Origin: Olleya sp. Bg11-27
GTDB taxonomy: Bacteria; Bacteroidota; Bacteroidia; Flavobacteriales; Flavobacteriaceae
Assembly: GCF_002831645.1 (NCBI RefSeq)
Contig: NZ_CP025117.1
Location: 434,001-498,000, forward strand
Direction: 5' to 3'
DNA length: 64,000 nucleotides
Part shown: piece by piece, positions 8,308-17,538 of the stretch
Position numbering within the stretch: the stretch's first letter is position 1
Layout of the letters: every line of letters starts with the position of its first letter
The notes under the pieces: model-generated
Database searches by the model: none
Told to the model about the DNA's origin: nothing
What the model saw: only the letters and a program-made list of their open reading frames with translations
Translations under genes and position numbers: made by a program

Positions 8308-10676
8308 TATCTTATAACCATTACTTTTAACACCTTTGTTTCAAAAGTATCTAAATCGTTAAGCATAATTAAATACACGCCAGAGGCTACAATGTTGCCG
8401 CCTAAATTTTTACCATTCCATAATGCGGTTCCTCCATCTATTTCAAGATTATAGCCATTAAATCTAGAATTTGTTCTAGACTCTGCTTCTGCCACTAGAT
8501 TACCTTCAATATCAGTAATTTTGATATTTACATTTTCTGAAATATCTCTTATTTTAACTTTATCCGTTAAAATATTAAAGTTTGGTCGCACTGGGTTAGG
8601 ATAAACAAAGGCATCTTCTAGCGTTGATTGAGGCTTGGAAGCATCAGATCGAAAAGACACTAAGCCTTTATCTGTTGCGATATAAATAATACCATTAACA
8701 TCATCAATATCAACATCTAATACATCGTTTGTTGGTAAAGGTGAATTATCTTTAGTAAAATGAAAAATAGTTTTTTGCCCGTCTGAAGAAAAATAATATA
8801 GTCCTGTATCTAATGTCGCAATCCATTTGTTGTTGGAACCATCTACTTCGATATCTGTTATATATTGCTGAAACAATAACTCACTAGCGTCACCATCATC
8901 CAAAACAATAATATCATCTATTTCTGGGGTTCCATCTATAAAGTCGTTAGTATTATAAATAATTCTCAAACCTTTATCTGTTCCCATCCATAACTGTCCA
9001 TTTCTATCAATATCTAAAGCAATAACAGCGTCAGATGGCATACCCTCTGCTTCACCAATAGTATTAAAACTGTCAGTACTTTGGTTATAACCAATAATTC
9101 CAAAATTATATGACCCTGTAAAAATAGTATTATTAGCATCTACAACAATTGAAGCAAAGCCTTTATTATCCTGAGCCGGATCAATTACATCTAAATAGCT
9201 GAAAGAAGCCCATTGCCCTCCTTTATATCTATTTAAAGGAGAATCATATCGACTATTCATTACCCAAAACGTTCCTTCGGAATCAAAAACCGATGCATGC
9301 ACAAAATGATTGTTTGTAAAAAACGGATTTAAAGTACTATTATCCTCATTAAAAAACACTGCTGGTACATTATTCTCTAATTTTAAAAGCCCACCAATAG
9401 AAGAACTTATATACGCTTCATTCGCATTTAAAGGATCAATAGAGATATGAGATAAAGACCTAGGATCTGCAGTTATCTCCAAAATATTATCATAACTCAC
9501 ATTCTGCCAAGAATCCTCAAAATAATGACTAACACCAGCCCGCTGATTGCTAATTGCATAAGGGTCAAAACTAACATCATAACCGCCATGAGTACCATAT
9601 ATGTGACCCGATAAGGTTTTAATTTTGAAAAAATTATTTAACAATGGCCCATTTGGGTGAACTTCGGTTATGACAGCAGGATCATTAACTGTCGTTTTTA
9701 AAATCCCAAATCCAGTCTTACCTGTAACTGGATTTCCTTTTGTTCCAACATAAATTGTATTTGATTCGTCAATTAAAGCACACGTATAGTTAACGTCAAA
9801 TTCAACTGTATTAATAACTTGAGCTACCGTTGCAAAACTTTCCGGATTATACACATAAACCTCCCTTTGTGTTGTTACCACGAGTTGGTTACTAGCAATC
9901 CTCATATCTTCAATAAAATGTGCATATGTAGCCTTAAGCTGTGGCGTATTGCTCACAAACTCATACATTCTTTTATTAGAATCGGATAAAAACAATTGTT
10001 CACCGACAGCTTCTATTCCAATCCAATTACCAGCAACAACCTGTATCCACTCTTGATAATCTATAAGATTCGGATTAGTTAACAACCCTTTTTTTATTCC
10101 AGATGCAGTTGCCGCATAAATAAATCCATCGAAAATTGTTGTTTGAGAAATCACTATTTGCGAGCCACTAGCTCCTATATAATAAGTATCTCCAAATTCC
10201 AACCTATCTAAATTATAGACAGAAATACCATAATCTGTAGATATGTAAACAGTATCATCTACTAGATTAAAATGGTTTATTTTTTTATCGCTTTGAGGAA
10301 TGGTTGGTTTCTCTAAAATATCCACGACAGATAAAACAGAATTATTCACCTCATCATATATTTGAATTAAGCCATTTTCAAACCCAAGAAAAAGCAATCC
10401 ACTATCTTCTACATATTTTATAACTGATATTGTTTCTCCCGACAATCCATGTATCGTAGATAGTGTTTCAATCTGATTGGTGTTTTTATCATACACAAAA
10501 ACAGCGTTGTCTGAGGCTCCAAAGACTTTTTCACTACCTTGAGAAACATCCTTAACATTCAAATAAGAAAAATGACCAGTCCACTCATCAGAAAAATCCT
10601 GAGCACTACCGACTTGTATAGTTAAAAAACTTATACAGAAAATAAACAATTGAAAATTAATCTTATTTGTGAACAT
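8307..10676 (-). CDS. porZ: PorZ-like T9SS beta-propeller protein
   Basis: This 789-residue protein has a signal peptide (FCISFLTIQVGSAQ) followed directly by WTGHFSYLNVKDVSQG, the characteristic opening of the PorZ beta-propeller family. Two seven-bladed-propeller-like regions follow with repeated W-x-G/DxxGLRI blades (for example QLWMGTDKGLRI and NKWIATLDTGLYYF). The C-terminal ~90 residues are a type A sorting domain starting DAFVYPNPVRPNF. In Porphyromonas, PorZ is part of the outer-membrane attachment complex that delivers A-LPS to PorU. The ATG at 10676 is chosen over one 12 codons upstream because it sits just before the signal peptide and downstream of the promoter at 10701. The porZ-recO linkage matches other Flavobacteriaceae, as far as I recall. 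Confidence 0.85.
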   Translation of the reverse strand: MFTNKINFQLFIFCISFLTIQVGSAQDFSDEWTGHFSYLNVKDVSQGSEKVFGASDNAVFVYDKNTNQIETLSTIHGLSGETISVIKYVEDSGLLFLGFENGLIQIYDEVNNSVLSVVDILEKPTIPQSDKKINHFNLVDDTVYISTDYGISVYNLDRLEFGDTYYIGASGSQIVISQTTIFDGFIYAATASGIKKGLLTNPNLIDYQEWIQVVAGNWIGIEAVGEQLFLSDSNKRMYEFVSNTPQLKATYAHFIEDMRIASNQLVVTTQREVYVYNPESFATVAQVINTVEFDVNYTCALIDESNTIYVGTKGNPVTGKTGFGILKTTVNDPAVITEVHPNGPLLNNFFKIKTLSGHIYGTHGGYDVSFDPYAISNQRAGVSHYFEDSWQNVSYDNILEITADPRSLSHISIDPLNANEAYISSSIGGLLKLENNVPAVFFNEDNSTLNPFFTNNHFVHASVFDSEGTFWVMNSRYDSPLNRYKGGQWASFSYLDVIDPAQDNKGFASIVVDANNTIFTGSYNFGIIGYNQSTDSFNTIGEAEGMPSDAVIALDIDRNGQLWMGTDKGLRIIYNTNDFIDGTPEIDDIIVLDDGDASELLFQQYITDIEVDGSNNKWIATLDTGLYYFSSDGQKTIFHFTKDNSPLPTNDVLDVDIDDVNGIIYIATDKGLVSFRSDASKPQSTLEDAFVYPNPVRPNFNILTDKVKIRDISENVNIKITDIEGNLVAEAESRTNSRFNGYNLEIDGGTALWNGKNLGGNIVASGVYLIMLNDLDTFETKVLKVMVIR

Positions 10677-10700
10677 GCTTTTAAAATCAATAATAAAACT

Positions 10701-10730
10701 CAAAAATACCACAATTTATTGTATCCAAGA
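10701..10730 (-). promoter_or_regulatory. Bacteroidota-type promoter for porZ-recO-TonB receptor operon
   Basis: On the minus strand a TATTTTTG -7 element (10701-10708) is preceded by a TTGG-type -33 element near 10725-10728. The expected transcription start near 10694 supports the porZ start at 10676. Confidence 0.55.
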
Positions 10731-10747
10731 CATTAATATATAACACT

Positions 10748-10782
10748 AAAAAACCCCTAATCTTAATAAGATTAGGGGTTTT
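10748..10782. terminator. Intrinsic terminator of gdhA region
   Basis: The inverted repeat ACCCCTAATCTT / AAGATTAGGGGT has a 3-nt loop and A/T tracts. It lies upstream of the porZ promoter and downstream of gdhA, so it is likely bidirectional, ending read-through from the left. Confidence 0.85.
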
Positions 10783-10802
10783 AATACTTTCACTATTTTA
10801 TA

Positions 10803-12146
10803 TTATACTACGCCTTGCGCTAACATAGCATCAGCAACTTTTACAAAACCAGCAATATTTGCTCCTTTTACATAATCTACTGTACCATCTTTTTGAGTAC
10901 CATACTGCACACAAGAAGAGTGAATATCATCCATAATTTGATGAAGTTTAGCATCAACTTCTTCTCTAGTCCAATTGTAACGTAAAGAATTTTGGCTCAT
11001 TTCTAAACCTGAAGTAGCGACACCTCCTGCATTAGATGCTTTTCCTGGAGAAAACAACACTTTAGCTTTTTGAAGTACTTCAATAGCTTCTGGTGTCGTT
11101 GGCATATTTGCACCTTCAGCAACAACTAATACCTTATTATTAACTAACATTTCAGCTTCCGCTTTATCCAACTCATTTTGAGTTGCACATGGCATTGCTA
11201 TATCACAATTAACACTCCAAGGTCTTTCACCTTTATGGAACGTCGCCGAAGTATACTTATCTGCATACTCGCTAATTCTACCTCTGTTAATGTTTTTAAT
11301 TTCCATGATATACGCCAATTTCTCAGCATCTATACCATCTTTATCGTGAATATATCCAGAAGAATCTGACATTGTTACAACTTTACCACCTAACTCAGTT
11401 GCTTTTTCACAAGCATATTGAGCAACGTTTCCTGATCCAGAAATAACAACTGTTTTTCCTTCAAAAGAATCATTTTTAGTCGCTAGCATATTTTTTGCAA
11501 AATATACCGTACCATAACCAGTAGCTTCAGGTCTAATTAAAGATCCTCCGTAAGACAATCCTTTACCTGTAAGCACTCCTGTAAATTCGTTTGTCAAACG
11601 CTTATATTGACCAAACATATAACCAATTTCACGTCCTCCAACACCAATATCTCCTGCAGGCACATCTGTATTAGCTCCAATATGTCTAAACAATTCTGAC
11701 ATAAAAGATTGACAGAAACGCATCACTTCGTTATCGCTCTTTCCTTTTGGATCAAAATCACTTCCTCCTTTTCCTCCACCCATTGGTAAAGTTGTTAGAG
11801 AGTTTTTAAAGACTTGTTCGAAACCTAAAAACTTTAAAATACTAAGGTTTACTGATGGATGAAAACGTAATCCTCCTTTATAAGGCCCGATAGCCGAGTT
11901 AAATTCTACTCTAAACGCTCTGTTTACTTGTGTATTACCTTTATCATCAATCCAAGGCACTCTAAAAATTATTGTGCGCTCTGGTTCTACCATACGCTCC
12001 AATAACATCTTACCTTGATACTTTGGGTTATCCTCTATAAACGGAATTACAGTTTCTGCAACTTCGTGTACTGCTTGCAAAAATTCTGGCTCATTACCAT
12101 TTTTTTGTCTTACTAAATCTAAAAACGTTTCAATTTTATCTTTCAT
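10803..12146 (-). CDS. gdhA: Glutamate dehydrogenase (NADP-type, hexameric)
   Basis: This 447-residue protein has all family marks: GPYKGGLRFHPSVN with KFLGFEQ downstream (substrate-binding), LPMGGGKGGSDFDPKG with the catalytic lysine, DVPAGDIGVGGREIGYMFG, the nucleotide-binding GSGNVAQYA motif, and the C-terminal SNAGGVATSGLEMSQN. Length and motifs match the biosynthetic GdhA group (EC 1.4.1.4), which aminates 2-oxoglutarate with NADPH. The ATG at 12146 is preferred over one ten codons upstream, whose extra residues are hydrophobic and unrelated to the family. It is monocistronic, with its own promoter and terminator. Confidence 0.96.
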   Translation of the reverse strand: MKDKIETFLDLVRQKNGNEPEFLQAVHEVAETVIPFIEDNPKYQGKMLLERMVEPERTIIFRVPWIDDKGNTQVNRAFRVEFNSAIGPYKGGLRFHPSVNLSILKFLGFEQVFKNSLTTLPMGGGKGGSDFDPKGKSDNEVMRFCQSFMSELFRHIGANTDVPAGDIGVGGREIGYMFGQYKRLTNEFTGVLTGKGLSYGGSLIRPEATGYGTVYFAKNMLATKNDSFEGKTVVISGSGNVAQYACEKATELGGKVVTMSDSSGYIHDKDGIDAEKLAYIMEIKNINRGRISEYADKYTSATFHKGERPWSVNCDIAMPCATQNELDKAEAEMLVNNKVLVVAEGANMPTTPEAIEVLQKAKVLFSPGKASNAGGVATSGLEMSQNSLRYNWTREEVDAKLHQIMDDIHSSCVQYGTQKDGTVDYVKGANIAGFVKVADAMLAQGVV

Positions 12147-12193
12147 TATGTAAATAATTACGATACTGTTATACAATCCATAAATATGTACTG

Positions 12194-12201
12194 CAAAGAT
12201 A
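12194..12201 (-). promoter_or_regulatory. -7 element of gdhA promoter
   Basis: Minus-strand TATCTTTG followed by C matches the TAnnTTTG consensus of the Bacteroidota primary sigma factor, about 50 nt before the gdhA ATG. No clear -33 TTG was fixed. Confidence 0.5.
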
Positions 12202-12309
12202 CATTATCTTTAATACAGCACCTACTTTTTTTTTATTTTCGCAATCGTTATAGTTGATTTAGATATATTAAAATAATTAAATTAAGATGATGCGTTTTAT
12301 CCTTAAAAT

Positions 12310-12339
12310 TTGCGGGTTCGTCGGGATTTTATATATTTG
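12310..12339 (+). promoter_or_regulatory. Bacteroidota-type promoter for gene at 12372
   Basis: TTG (12310-12312) and TATATTTG (12332-12339) are separated by 19 nt, a canonical -33/-7 pair. Transcription would begin about 25 nt before the ATG. Confidence 0.65.
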
Positions 12340-12371
12340 CCTTATAAATAGCCTCTAAACAAAGCCTTATT

Positions 12372-13172
12372 ATGCTTAACCCTAAACAATTGATATTAGC
12401 TGTACTTATATTATTAAGTACTAGCCCTGCGTTTTCTCAATTAGGCTTTTCTCACGAAATCGGTATAATCACTGGGCCCGTAGCCTTTAAATCGGACTTT
12501 GGAGAACGTCAAGATTCTGATACAAACTCTGGTAATACTGGTTTTGGTATTGGTTTAGTTCACTACATGAACTTTGCTTATCAAGCCAATTGTAATTGCT
12601 ATACGACTGATAATTATTTTAATGATCACTTTAAATTACGTACAGAGATTTCTTATAATAAAACAAAGCTTAAACACTTAGGGCATTGGGTTCAAGAATC
12701 CAAAGTCAGTGATGGAGCAGACCGATTAAGAGGTCATACTGGTGAATCTAGCAATTTTGATATCGGAATGCAATTAGAATTTTATCCTTTAAGCATCCGC
12801 TCTTTTCAAGCATTTGGATACAAGTTAGCTCCATTTGTAAGTTTAGGAGCGCACTTTGTTTCATACAATCCAGAAGTATACACAGATTATGATAATGGTA
12901 ACAATGATGTTGGCAACGTATTAGATAGCAATAATTTTTACTCCCTATGGGAACCAGGTTCTGTTAGCCCTGAATCAGGATCTACTTGGGCTATCGTTTC
13001 CAGTATTGGTGTGAGATATAAATTAGACCGCTCATCAGATTTGATGTTAGATCTTAGAGGTCAGTATTATTTTAGCGATTGGGTTGACGGTCTGGACCAT
13101 CAATTAAATTCTAACAAAAACAACGATTGGTTAGTTTGGTTAAATGTAGGTTACATTTACTACTTAAATTAA
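12372..13172 (+). CDS. Secreted outer-membrane-type protein (resembles THC0290_0291 family)
   Basis: This 266-residue protein has a signal peptide (LILLSTSPAFSQ) and a beta-rich body opening LGFSHEIGIITGPVAFKSDF, with a central CNCY cysteine pair. It alternates strands in a pattern expected of an outer-membrane barrel and ends in VWLNVGYIYYLN. From memory it resembles the Flavobacteriaceae family that databases name THC0290_0291, whose function is not known. It is an isolated gene with its own promoter and a strong downstream terminator. Function is unknown; outer-membrane placement is inferred. Confidence 0.7.
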   Translation: MLNPKQLILAVLILLSTSPAFSQLGFSHEIGIITGPVAFKSDFGERQDSDTNSGNTGFGIGLVHYMNFAYQANCNCYTTDNYFNDHFKLRTEISYNKTKLKHLGHWVQESKVSDGADRLRGHTGESSNFDIGMQLEFYPLSIRSFQAFGYKLAPFVSLGAHFVSYNPEVYTDYDNGNNDVGNVLDSNNFYSLWEPGSVSPESGSTWAIVSSIGVRYKLDRSSDLMLDLRGQYYFSDWVDGLDHQLNSNKNNDWLVWLNVGYIYYLN

Positions 13173-13195
13173 CAGATAAAATATAGTGTTAAAAT

Positions 13196-13227
13196 AAAAA
13201 AACTCAAGTTTACACTTGAGTTTTTTT
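13196..13227. terminator. Bidirectional intrinsic terminator
   Basis: AAAACTCAAGT and ACTTGAGTTTT form a stem with a short loop between convergent genes, with flanking A and T runs. Confidence 0.9.
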
Positions 13228-13247
13228 GTTTTCAAAATCATCATAAA

Positions 13248-14387
13248 TTAACCTAAAGCCTGACGTAAATCGTTTATTAAATCGGCCTCATCCTCGATAC
13301 CAACACTTAAACGTATTAAGCTATCTACAACACCTATCCTTTCACGTTCTTCCTTTGGGATACTAGCATGTGTCATACTTGCAGGATGACCACAAAGTGA
13401 TTCCACACCACCCAAAGATTCAGCTAAAGTAAAGACCTTAAGGTTTTCGACAAACTTAATGGCTTCGTCATACTTATTTCCTTTAGCTACAAAACTCACC
13501 ATACCACCAAAACCACTCATTTGTGCTTTTGCAATATCATGGTTGGGATGATTTTCAAAACCTGGCCAATATACTTTTTCCACTTTAGGGTGTGTATTCA
13601 AAAATTCGGCTACAGCCTTACCATTCTCACAATGACGCTGCATTCTAACATGTAAAGTCTTAATACCACGCAACGCTAAAAAAGCATCTTGTGGGCCACA
13701 TATCGCGCCACTTGCATTTTGTATAAAATACAATTTATCTGCCAGCGCTTTATCTTTTACGATTAAAGCCCCCATGACTAAATCACTATGTCCGCCAAGA
13801 TATTTTGTTGCGGAGTGCATAACAATATCCGCCCCAAGCTCTAAAGGCTGTTGTAAATACGGAGTTGCAAACGTATTATCCACAGCTAATAGCACGTTAT
13901 GCTGTTTCGCTATTTTTGCAATAGCCACAATATCAATAATATTTAGCATTGGGTTAGTTGGTGTCTCTACCCAAATCAATTTAGTGTTATCAGTAATAAA
14001 CCCCTCAATATCAGAAGCCTTTTGCATATCAACAAAATGAAATTGAATTCCAAACCCTTCAAAAATCTTAGTAAACAAACGATAGGTACCACCATATAAG
14101 TCACTAGTACAAATCACCTCGTCACCAGGCTTTAAAATTTTCATGACTGCATCAATCGCCGCTAATCCTGATCCAAATGCCAATCCAAAGGCACCATTTT
14201 CTAAACTTGCAAAGGCATTTTCTAAAGCTTGACGAGTTGGATTATGTGATCTTGAATACGCAAATCCTTTATGTCCCCCTGGTGTTGTTTGCGCATAAGT
14301 AGACGTTTGATATATTGGTGGCATCACAGCTCCATACGCCGGATCTGGTGTTTGACCACCATGTATTGTTTTTGTGTTAAATTTCAT
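13248..14387 (-). CDS. metB: Trans-sulfuration PLP enzyme (cystathionine gamma-synthase/lyase)
   Basis: This 379-residue Cys/Met-metabolism PLP enzyme has the N-terminal IHGGQ...YGAVMPPIYQTSTYAQ, the phosphate-binding FGSGLAAIDAV, the tyrosine-containing DLYGGTYRLF, and the PLP lysine in MHSATKYLGGHSDLVMG. The C-terminal SLGGVESLCGHPASMTHASI is typical. Family members make cystathionine from O-acyl-homoserine and cysteine, or cleave it to cysteine, ammonia and 2-oxobutyrate; sequence alone does not firmly separate the two directions. The gene stands alone between a terminator and a divergent lipoprotein gene. Confidence 0.88.
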   Translation of the reverse strand: MKFNTKTIHGGQTPDPAYGAVMPPIYQTSTYAQTTPGGHKGFAYSRSHNPTRQALENAFASLENGAFGLAFGSGLAAIDAVMKILKPGDEVICTSDLYGGTYRLFTKIFEGFGIQFHFVDMQKASDIEGFITDNTKLIWVETPTNPMLNIIDIVAIAKIAKQHNVLLAVDNTFATPYLQQPLELGADIVMHSATKYLGGHSDLVMGALIVKDKALADKLYFIQNASGAICGPQDAFLALRGIKTLHVRMQRHCENGKAVAEFLNTHPKVEKVYWPGFENHPNHDIAKAQMSGFGGMVSFVAKGNKYDEAIKFVENLKVFTLAESLGGVESLCGHPASMTHASIPKEERERIGVVDSLIRLSVGIEDEADLINDLRQALG

Positions 14388-14479
14388 GGCAAAAATCTTT
14401 GTTAGCCACGAAATTAGTTTTTAAATTCGTGGTATTCAAACTAGAACAATACCTTTAGTCTATGTTTAACACTTTATCT

Positions 14480-15205
14480 ATGTCAAAATCAACAGTATTT
14501 GCTGTGTTTACCTGTTTATTATTAACTGTTTCTTGTCAAAAAGACAAAGTCCTAACGTTTTCTGAAACTCAAATTTCAAAAGAAAAAGAAACCTTTGTAG
14601 AAATAATTATCCCAAAAGCACAGGGAAAATCTAAAACCGCTAAAAATATAAACAAAACACTAATTGGATTTGCGTGCGATGTATTAAATATAGACAGCGG
14701 TAAAAACAAAAAAGAATCGATAGAAGAAAGCATCACAGCCTTTAACGACGCCTATATTAATTTTAACAAAACGTTACTTGCCGAATTTGACACCAAATTT
14801 CCGAGATGGGAAGCACTTATTGACGGTGAAGTATCTTACCAAAGTGAAGGCCTTGTAAGCATTGCCATGAATGGGAGCATCACTACAGGAGCAGCCAGCA
14901 GTAACTTACGATTTAAGTTTTTTAATTTTGATATAGCAAACGGAAAATCACTAGCCACTAAAGACATCATCAATAACATGGATGCCTTTAAAACCATCGC
15001 TAAAAAGTATTATGACAAAGAAATACTAACGACTTATACTAGCGTATCAAACGGTGCTAAAAACTTTGAACTTCCAGAAACCATCGGCTTTAACGACGAC
15101 GGTGTTATTATTGTCTACGATAATTTTGAATTGGACAATTTTACTACAGAGCTTATTGAATTCACCATTCCTTTTACAGTAATAGATCAATATCTAAATT
15201 ACTAG
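14480..15205 (+). CDS. Lipoprotein with DUF3298/RsiV-like domain
   Basis: It has a lipoprotein signal with LLLTVSC ahead of QKDK, then about 210 residues resembling DUF3298/DUF4163 (periplasmic RsiV-like fold): an alpha/beta N-terminal part, GEVSYQSEGLVSIAMNGSI, and a C-terminal strand region YDNFELDNFTTELIEFTIPF. A start at 14462 would add six residues; the ATG at 14480 gives the better lipoprotein leader. Such proteins sit in the periplasm and often bind peptidoglycan fragments or lysozyme; no sigma factor is adjacent, so an anti-sigma role is not supported. Its stop overlaps the stop of the convergent DinB gene. Confidence 0.75.
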   Translation: MSKSTVFAVFTCLLLTVSCQKDKVLTFSETQISKEKETFVEIIIPKAQGKSKTAKNINKTLIGFACDVLNIDSGKNKKESIEESITAFNDAYINFNKTLLAEFDTKFPRWEALIDGEVSYQSEGLVSIAMNGSITTGAASSNLRFKFFNFDIANGKSLATKDIINNMDAFKTIAKKYYDKEILTTYTSVSNGAKNFELPETIGFNDDGVIIVYDNFELDNFTTELIEFTIPFTVIDQYLNY

Positions 15206-15657
15206 ATATTTTTTTTAAGTGCTAAAATATATCCTAAATGAATCCCTTCGTGGAAGGTATTAAATGTAATGGCATCTTCCGCTGTACTTAACGTACTTTT
15301 GGTAGATACCGTGTATTCATTATACGTTTTAAAGACTTTATTATTATAATCGTCTTTCGTTTTTTCGATAGTAGAAAACAACAACCCTTTTACTTCATCA
15401 ACCTCAGCCTGCGTCACATCGCCTTCCGTTTTTGTTCCCTTTTTATAAGCTTCGACTAGCTTATCACTAATAAGCATATCCAAACCAGATAATTTATACA
15501 CCAATAATTGTTGCGTTACAACCGTGTGCGCCACATTCCAAAAAATATTATTAGTATAACCTTCTGGCACTTTATTTAGCTGCTCTAAAGTAAATTTTTC
15601 TAAAAAATGGTTTAATAAGTGTCTATTTTTTATAGTTACATCAAAAGTAAAGTCCAT
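15202..15657 (-). CDS. DinB-family protein
   Basis: This 151-residue four-helix-bundle protein has the DinB/YfiT pattern: NNIFWNVAHTVVTQQLLVY in helix 2 (metal-ligand His) and FNTFHEGIHLGYILALK at the C terminus, giving the three-histidine site. DinB-like proteins include bacillithiol/mycothiol transferases and damage-induced proteins; the thiol cofactor and substrate here are unknown. It may act in thiol or redox stress, as OsmC- and ArsC-like genes are next on the other strand. The terminal CTAG (15202-15205) contains the stop codons of both convergent genes. Confidence 0.85.
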   Translation of the reverse strand: MDFTFDVTIKNRHLLNHFLEKFTLEQLNKVPEGYTNNIFWNVAHTVVTQQLLVYKLSGLDMLISDKLVEAYKKGTKTEGDVTQAEVDEVKGLLFSTIEKTKDDYNNKVFKTYNEYTVSTKSTLSTAEDAITFNTFHEGIHLGYILALKKNI

Positions 15658-15748
15658 AGTATTTCAATTTTTGCCACAAGTAACTAAATAAAAAAAACTT
15701 AAACTAATTACAATTGGATTTTTAACTTTAGACCTTAATATTTTAAAA

Positions 15749-16225
15749 ATGAAAACCCACCATTATCAAGCGACAATACATTGGACAGGCAATCTAGGAC
15801 AAGGCACCTCGCATTACAAAACGTATAATCGCAACCATAGTATAACCGCAAAAGATAAAACGCAACCTATTTTAGCCAGTGCAGATCCTGCCTTTTTAGG
15901 TGATCAGACGCGCTATAATCCAGAGGAATTATTAGTATCCTCAATCGCCTCTTGCCACATGCTTTGGTACTTACACCTCTGTGCAACTAATAACGTAATA
16001 GTCTTAAGTTACACAGACCAACCCGAAGGTACGATGGAAGAAAACAATAACGGAAGTGGCCAATTTACAAATGTTACATTACACCCTAAGGTTACTGTCC
16101 AAAATACAAGTATGATAGACAAGGCCAATCAATTACATCACGACGCCAACGCCATGTGCTTTATAGCGCGATCCTGTAATTTTCCGATTTTACATAACGC
16201 TTTCGCGGAAGCTCCGCCGTGCTAA
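15749..16225 (+). CDS. OsmC-family peroxiredoxin-like protein
   Basis: At 158 residues it carries the two redox cysteines of the OsmC/Ohr fold: SSIASCHMLWYLHLC (first Cys in the central helix) and AMCFIARSCNFPI (second). The N-terminal WTGNLGQGT strand and NPEELLVSSIASCH match the OsmC group rather than Ohr. Family members reduce organic hydroperoxides using thiol cofactors. It is the first of three rightward genes, with the ArsC-like gene 70 nt downstream, which suggests a loose stress-response group. Confidence 0.9.
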   Translation: MKTHHYQATIHWTGNLGQGTSHYKTYNRNHSITAKDKTQPILASADPAFLGDQTRYNPEELLVSSIASCHMLWYLHLCATNNVIVLSYTDQPEGTMEENNNGSGQFTNVTLHPKVTVQNTSMIDKANQLHHDANAMCFIARSCNFPILHNAFAEAPPC

Positions 16226-16295
16226 AACTAGTTTTAATTAAAAAATAGAGGTCTTTTTATCAAAAAAAACGACCTTTGACAAAATGTTTACCCTT

Positions 16296-16652
16296 ATGAA
16301 AAAAGTATACTACCTAAAAACCTGCAGTACTTGTTTACGTATTTTAAAAGAACTTGATCTGCCTTCAGATTTTGAACTTCAAGACATCAAAACAAATCCT
16401 TTAACAGTAGGCCAAGTTGAACAATTAAAAGCATTATCAGGTAGTTACGAAGCGTTATTTAGCAAGCGCGCCAAACTATATAAAGAGAAGGGACTTAAAG
16501 ATCAAAACTTAACCGAAAAAGATTACAAACAGTATCTTTTAGAACATTATACCTTTTTAAGCAGACCAGTAATAGTAATTAACGACGCTATATTTATCGG
16601 AAATTCTAAAAAAACAACGGAGGCCACAAAACTAGTACTTAATGAAAGCTAG
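16296..16652 (+). CDS. ArsC/Spx-family thioredoxin-fold protein
   Basis: This 118-residue ArsC-like protein has YYLKTCSTCLRIL with a CSTC redox pair (classical ArsC has a single catalytic Cys followed by a different pattern; YffB/Spx-like proteins vary). The C-terminal FLSRPVIVINDAIFIG is the cis-proline strand of the ArsC family. Without the Arg triad being clear, true arsenate reduction is doubtful; a general thiol reductase role is equally likely. An ATG four codons upstream (16284) is possible. It overlaps the next gene by 11 nt, so the two are coupled. Confidence 0.85.
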   Translation: MKKVYYLKTCSTCLRILKELDLPSDFELQDIKTNPLTVGQVEQLKALSGSYEALFSKRAKLYKEKGLKDQNLTEKDYKQYLLEHYTFLSRPVIVINDAIFIGNSKKTTEATKLVLNES

Positions 16653-17538
16653 GTATTGGGCATTACTGGCGGCATTATTAGTACAAGTCTTATATGGCTT
16701 AAACTATACATTCGCTAAAAACGTCATGGTTGGCGGTTTTATAAAACCCTTTGGCTTTATCGTACTTCGCGTAGGCGGTGCAACACTTTTATTTTGGCTA
16801 TTTAGTTTTTTAGGACCAAAGGAAAAAATAGAGAAGAAAGACTTTTTAACCTTACTCTACGCTGCCTTTTTTGGCGTTGCTACAAATATGCTTTTATTTT
16901 TTAAAGGTCTTGAGCTAACTACGCCAATACACGCATCGGTGATAATGATTATCACTCCTATTATTGTATTATTACTATCTTCTTTTTATTTACAAGAAAA
17001 AATTACACGATTAAAAATAGTAGGTGTCATTTTTGGATTTACAGGTGCCGCAATTTTAACCATTTATGGTAAATCAGCAAGTCCAGGAGACAATGTGTTT
17101 TTAGGTAATCTCATGATTTTATTTAATGCTATCTCCTATAGTATTTACATTATAATCATCAAAAAGCTAACTTACAGATACCATCCCTTTACATTTATAA
17201 GATGGTTGTTTTTAATAGGTTTCTTTATGGTACTACCGTTTGGATTTAACGATATTCTGGCTATTAACCTGTCCTCATTTACCCCATACATCTGGTTCTC
17301 GGTACTATTTGTTATAGTGGGTGCTACTTTTGGGACTTATTTATTAAACCCTTTAGCTTTACGACATTTAAAAGCCTCTACAGTAACCGTATTTATTTAC
17401 CTACAACCATTAATAGCAGGTATTTATGCAGTAATCGCGGGTAGTGATGCTGTAACAGCGGTAAAACTAACAGCATCATCCCTAATCTTTTTTGGTGTGT
17501 ATTTGGTTACTAAAAAACCTAAAGTTTTAAATCCTTAG
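16642..17538 (+). CDS. DMT-superfamily (EamA) transporter
   Basis: This 298-residue inner-membrane protein has ten predicted hydrophobic segments arranged as two EamA repeats (about residues 5-135 and 150-290). Diagnostic stretches are ASVIMIITPIIVLLLSS at the end of repeat one and ASTVTVFIYLQPLIAGIYAV in repeat two. Members export amino acids or other metabolites; substrate cannot be told. It overlaps the ArsC-like gene by 11 nt upstream, and its 3' end overlaps the convergent thioesterase gene by 20 nt. Confidence 0.92.
   Translation: MKARYWALLAALLVQVLYGLNYTFAKNVMVGGFIKPFGFIVLRVGGATLLFWLFSFLGPKEKIEKKDFLTLLYAAFFGVATNMLLFFKGLELTTPIHASVIMIITPIIVLLLSSFYLQEKITRLKIVGVIFGFTGAAILTIYGKSASPGDNVFLGNLMILFNAISYSIYIIIIKKLTYRYHPFTFIRWLFLIGFFMVLPFGFNDILAINLSSFTPYIWFSVLFVIVGATFGTYLLNPLALRHLKASTVTVFIYLQPLIAGIYAVIAGSDAVTAVKLTASSLIFFGVYLVTKKPKVLNP

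Noticed and set aside
15202..15205. Overlapping stop codons of two convergent genes in CTAG
   Set aside because: A neat arrangement but common between convergent genes without a spacer; no further meaning is claimed.
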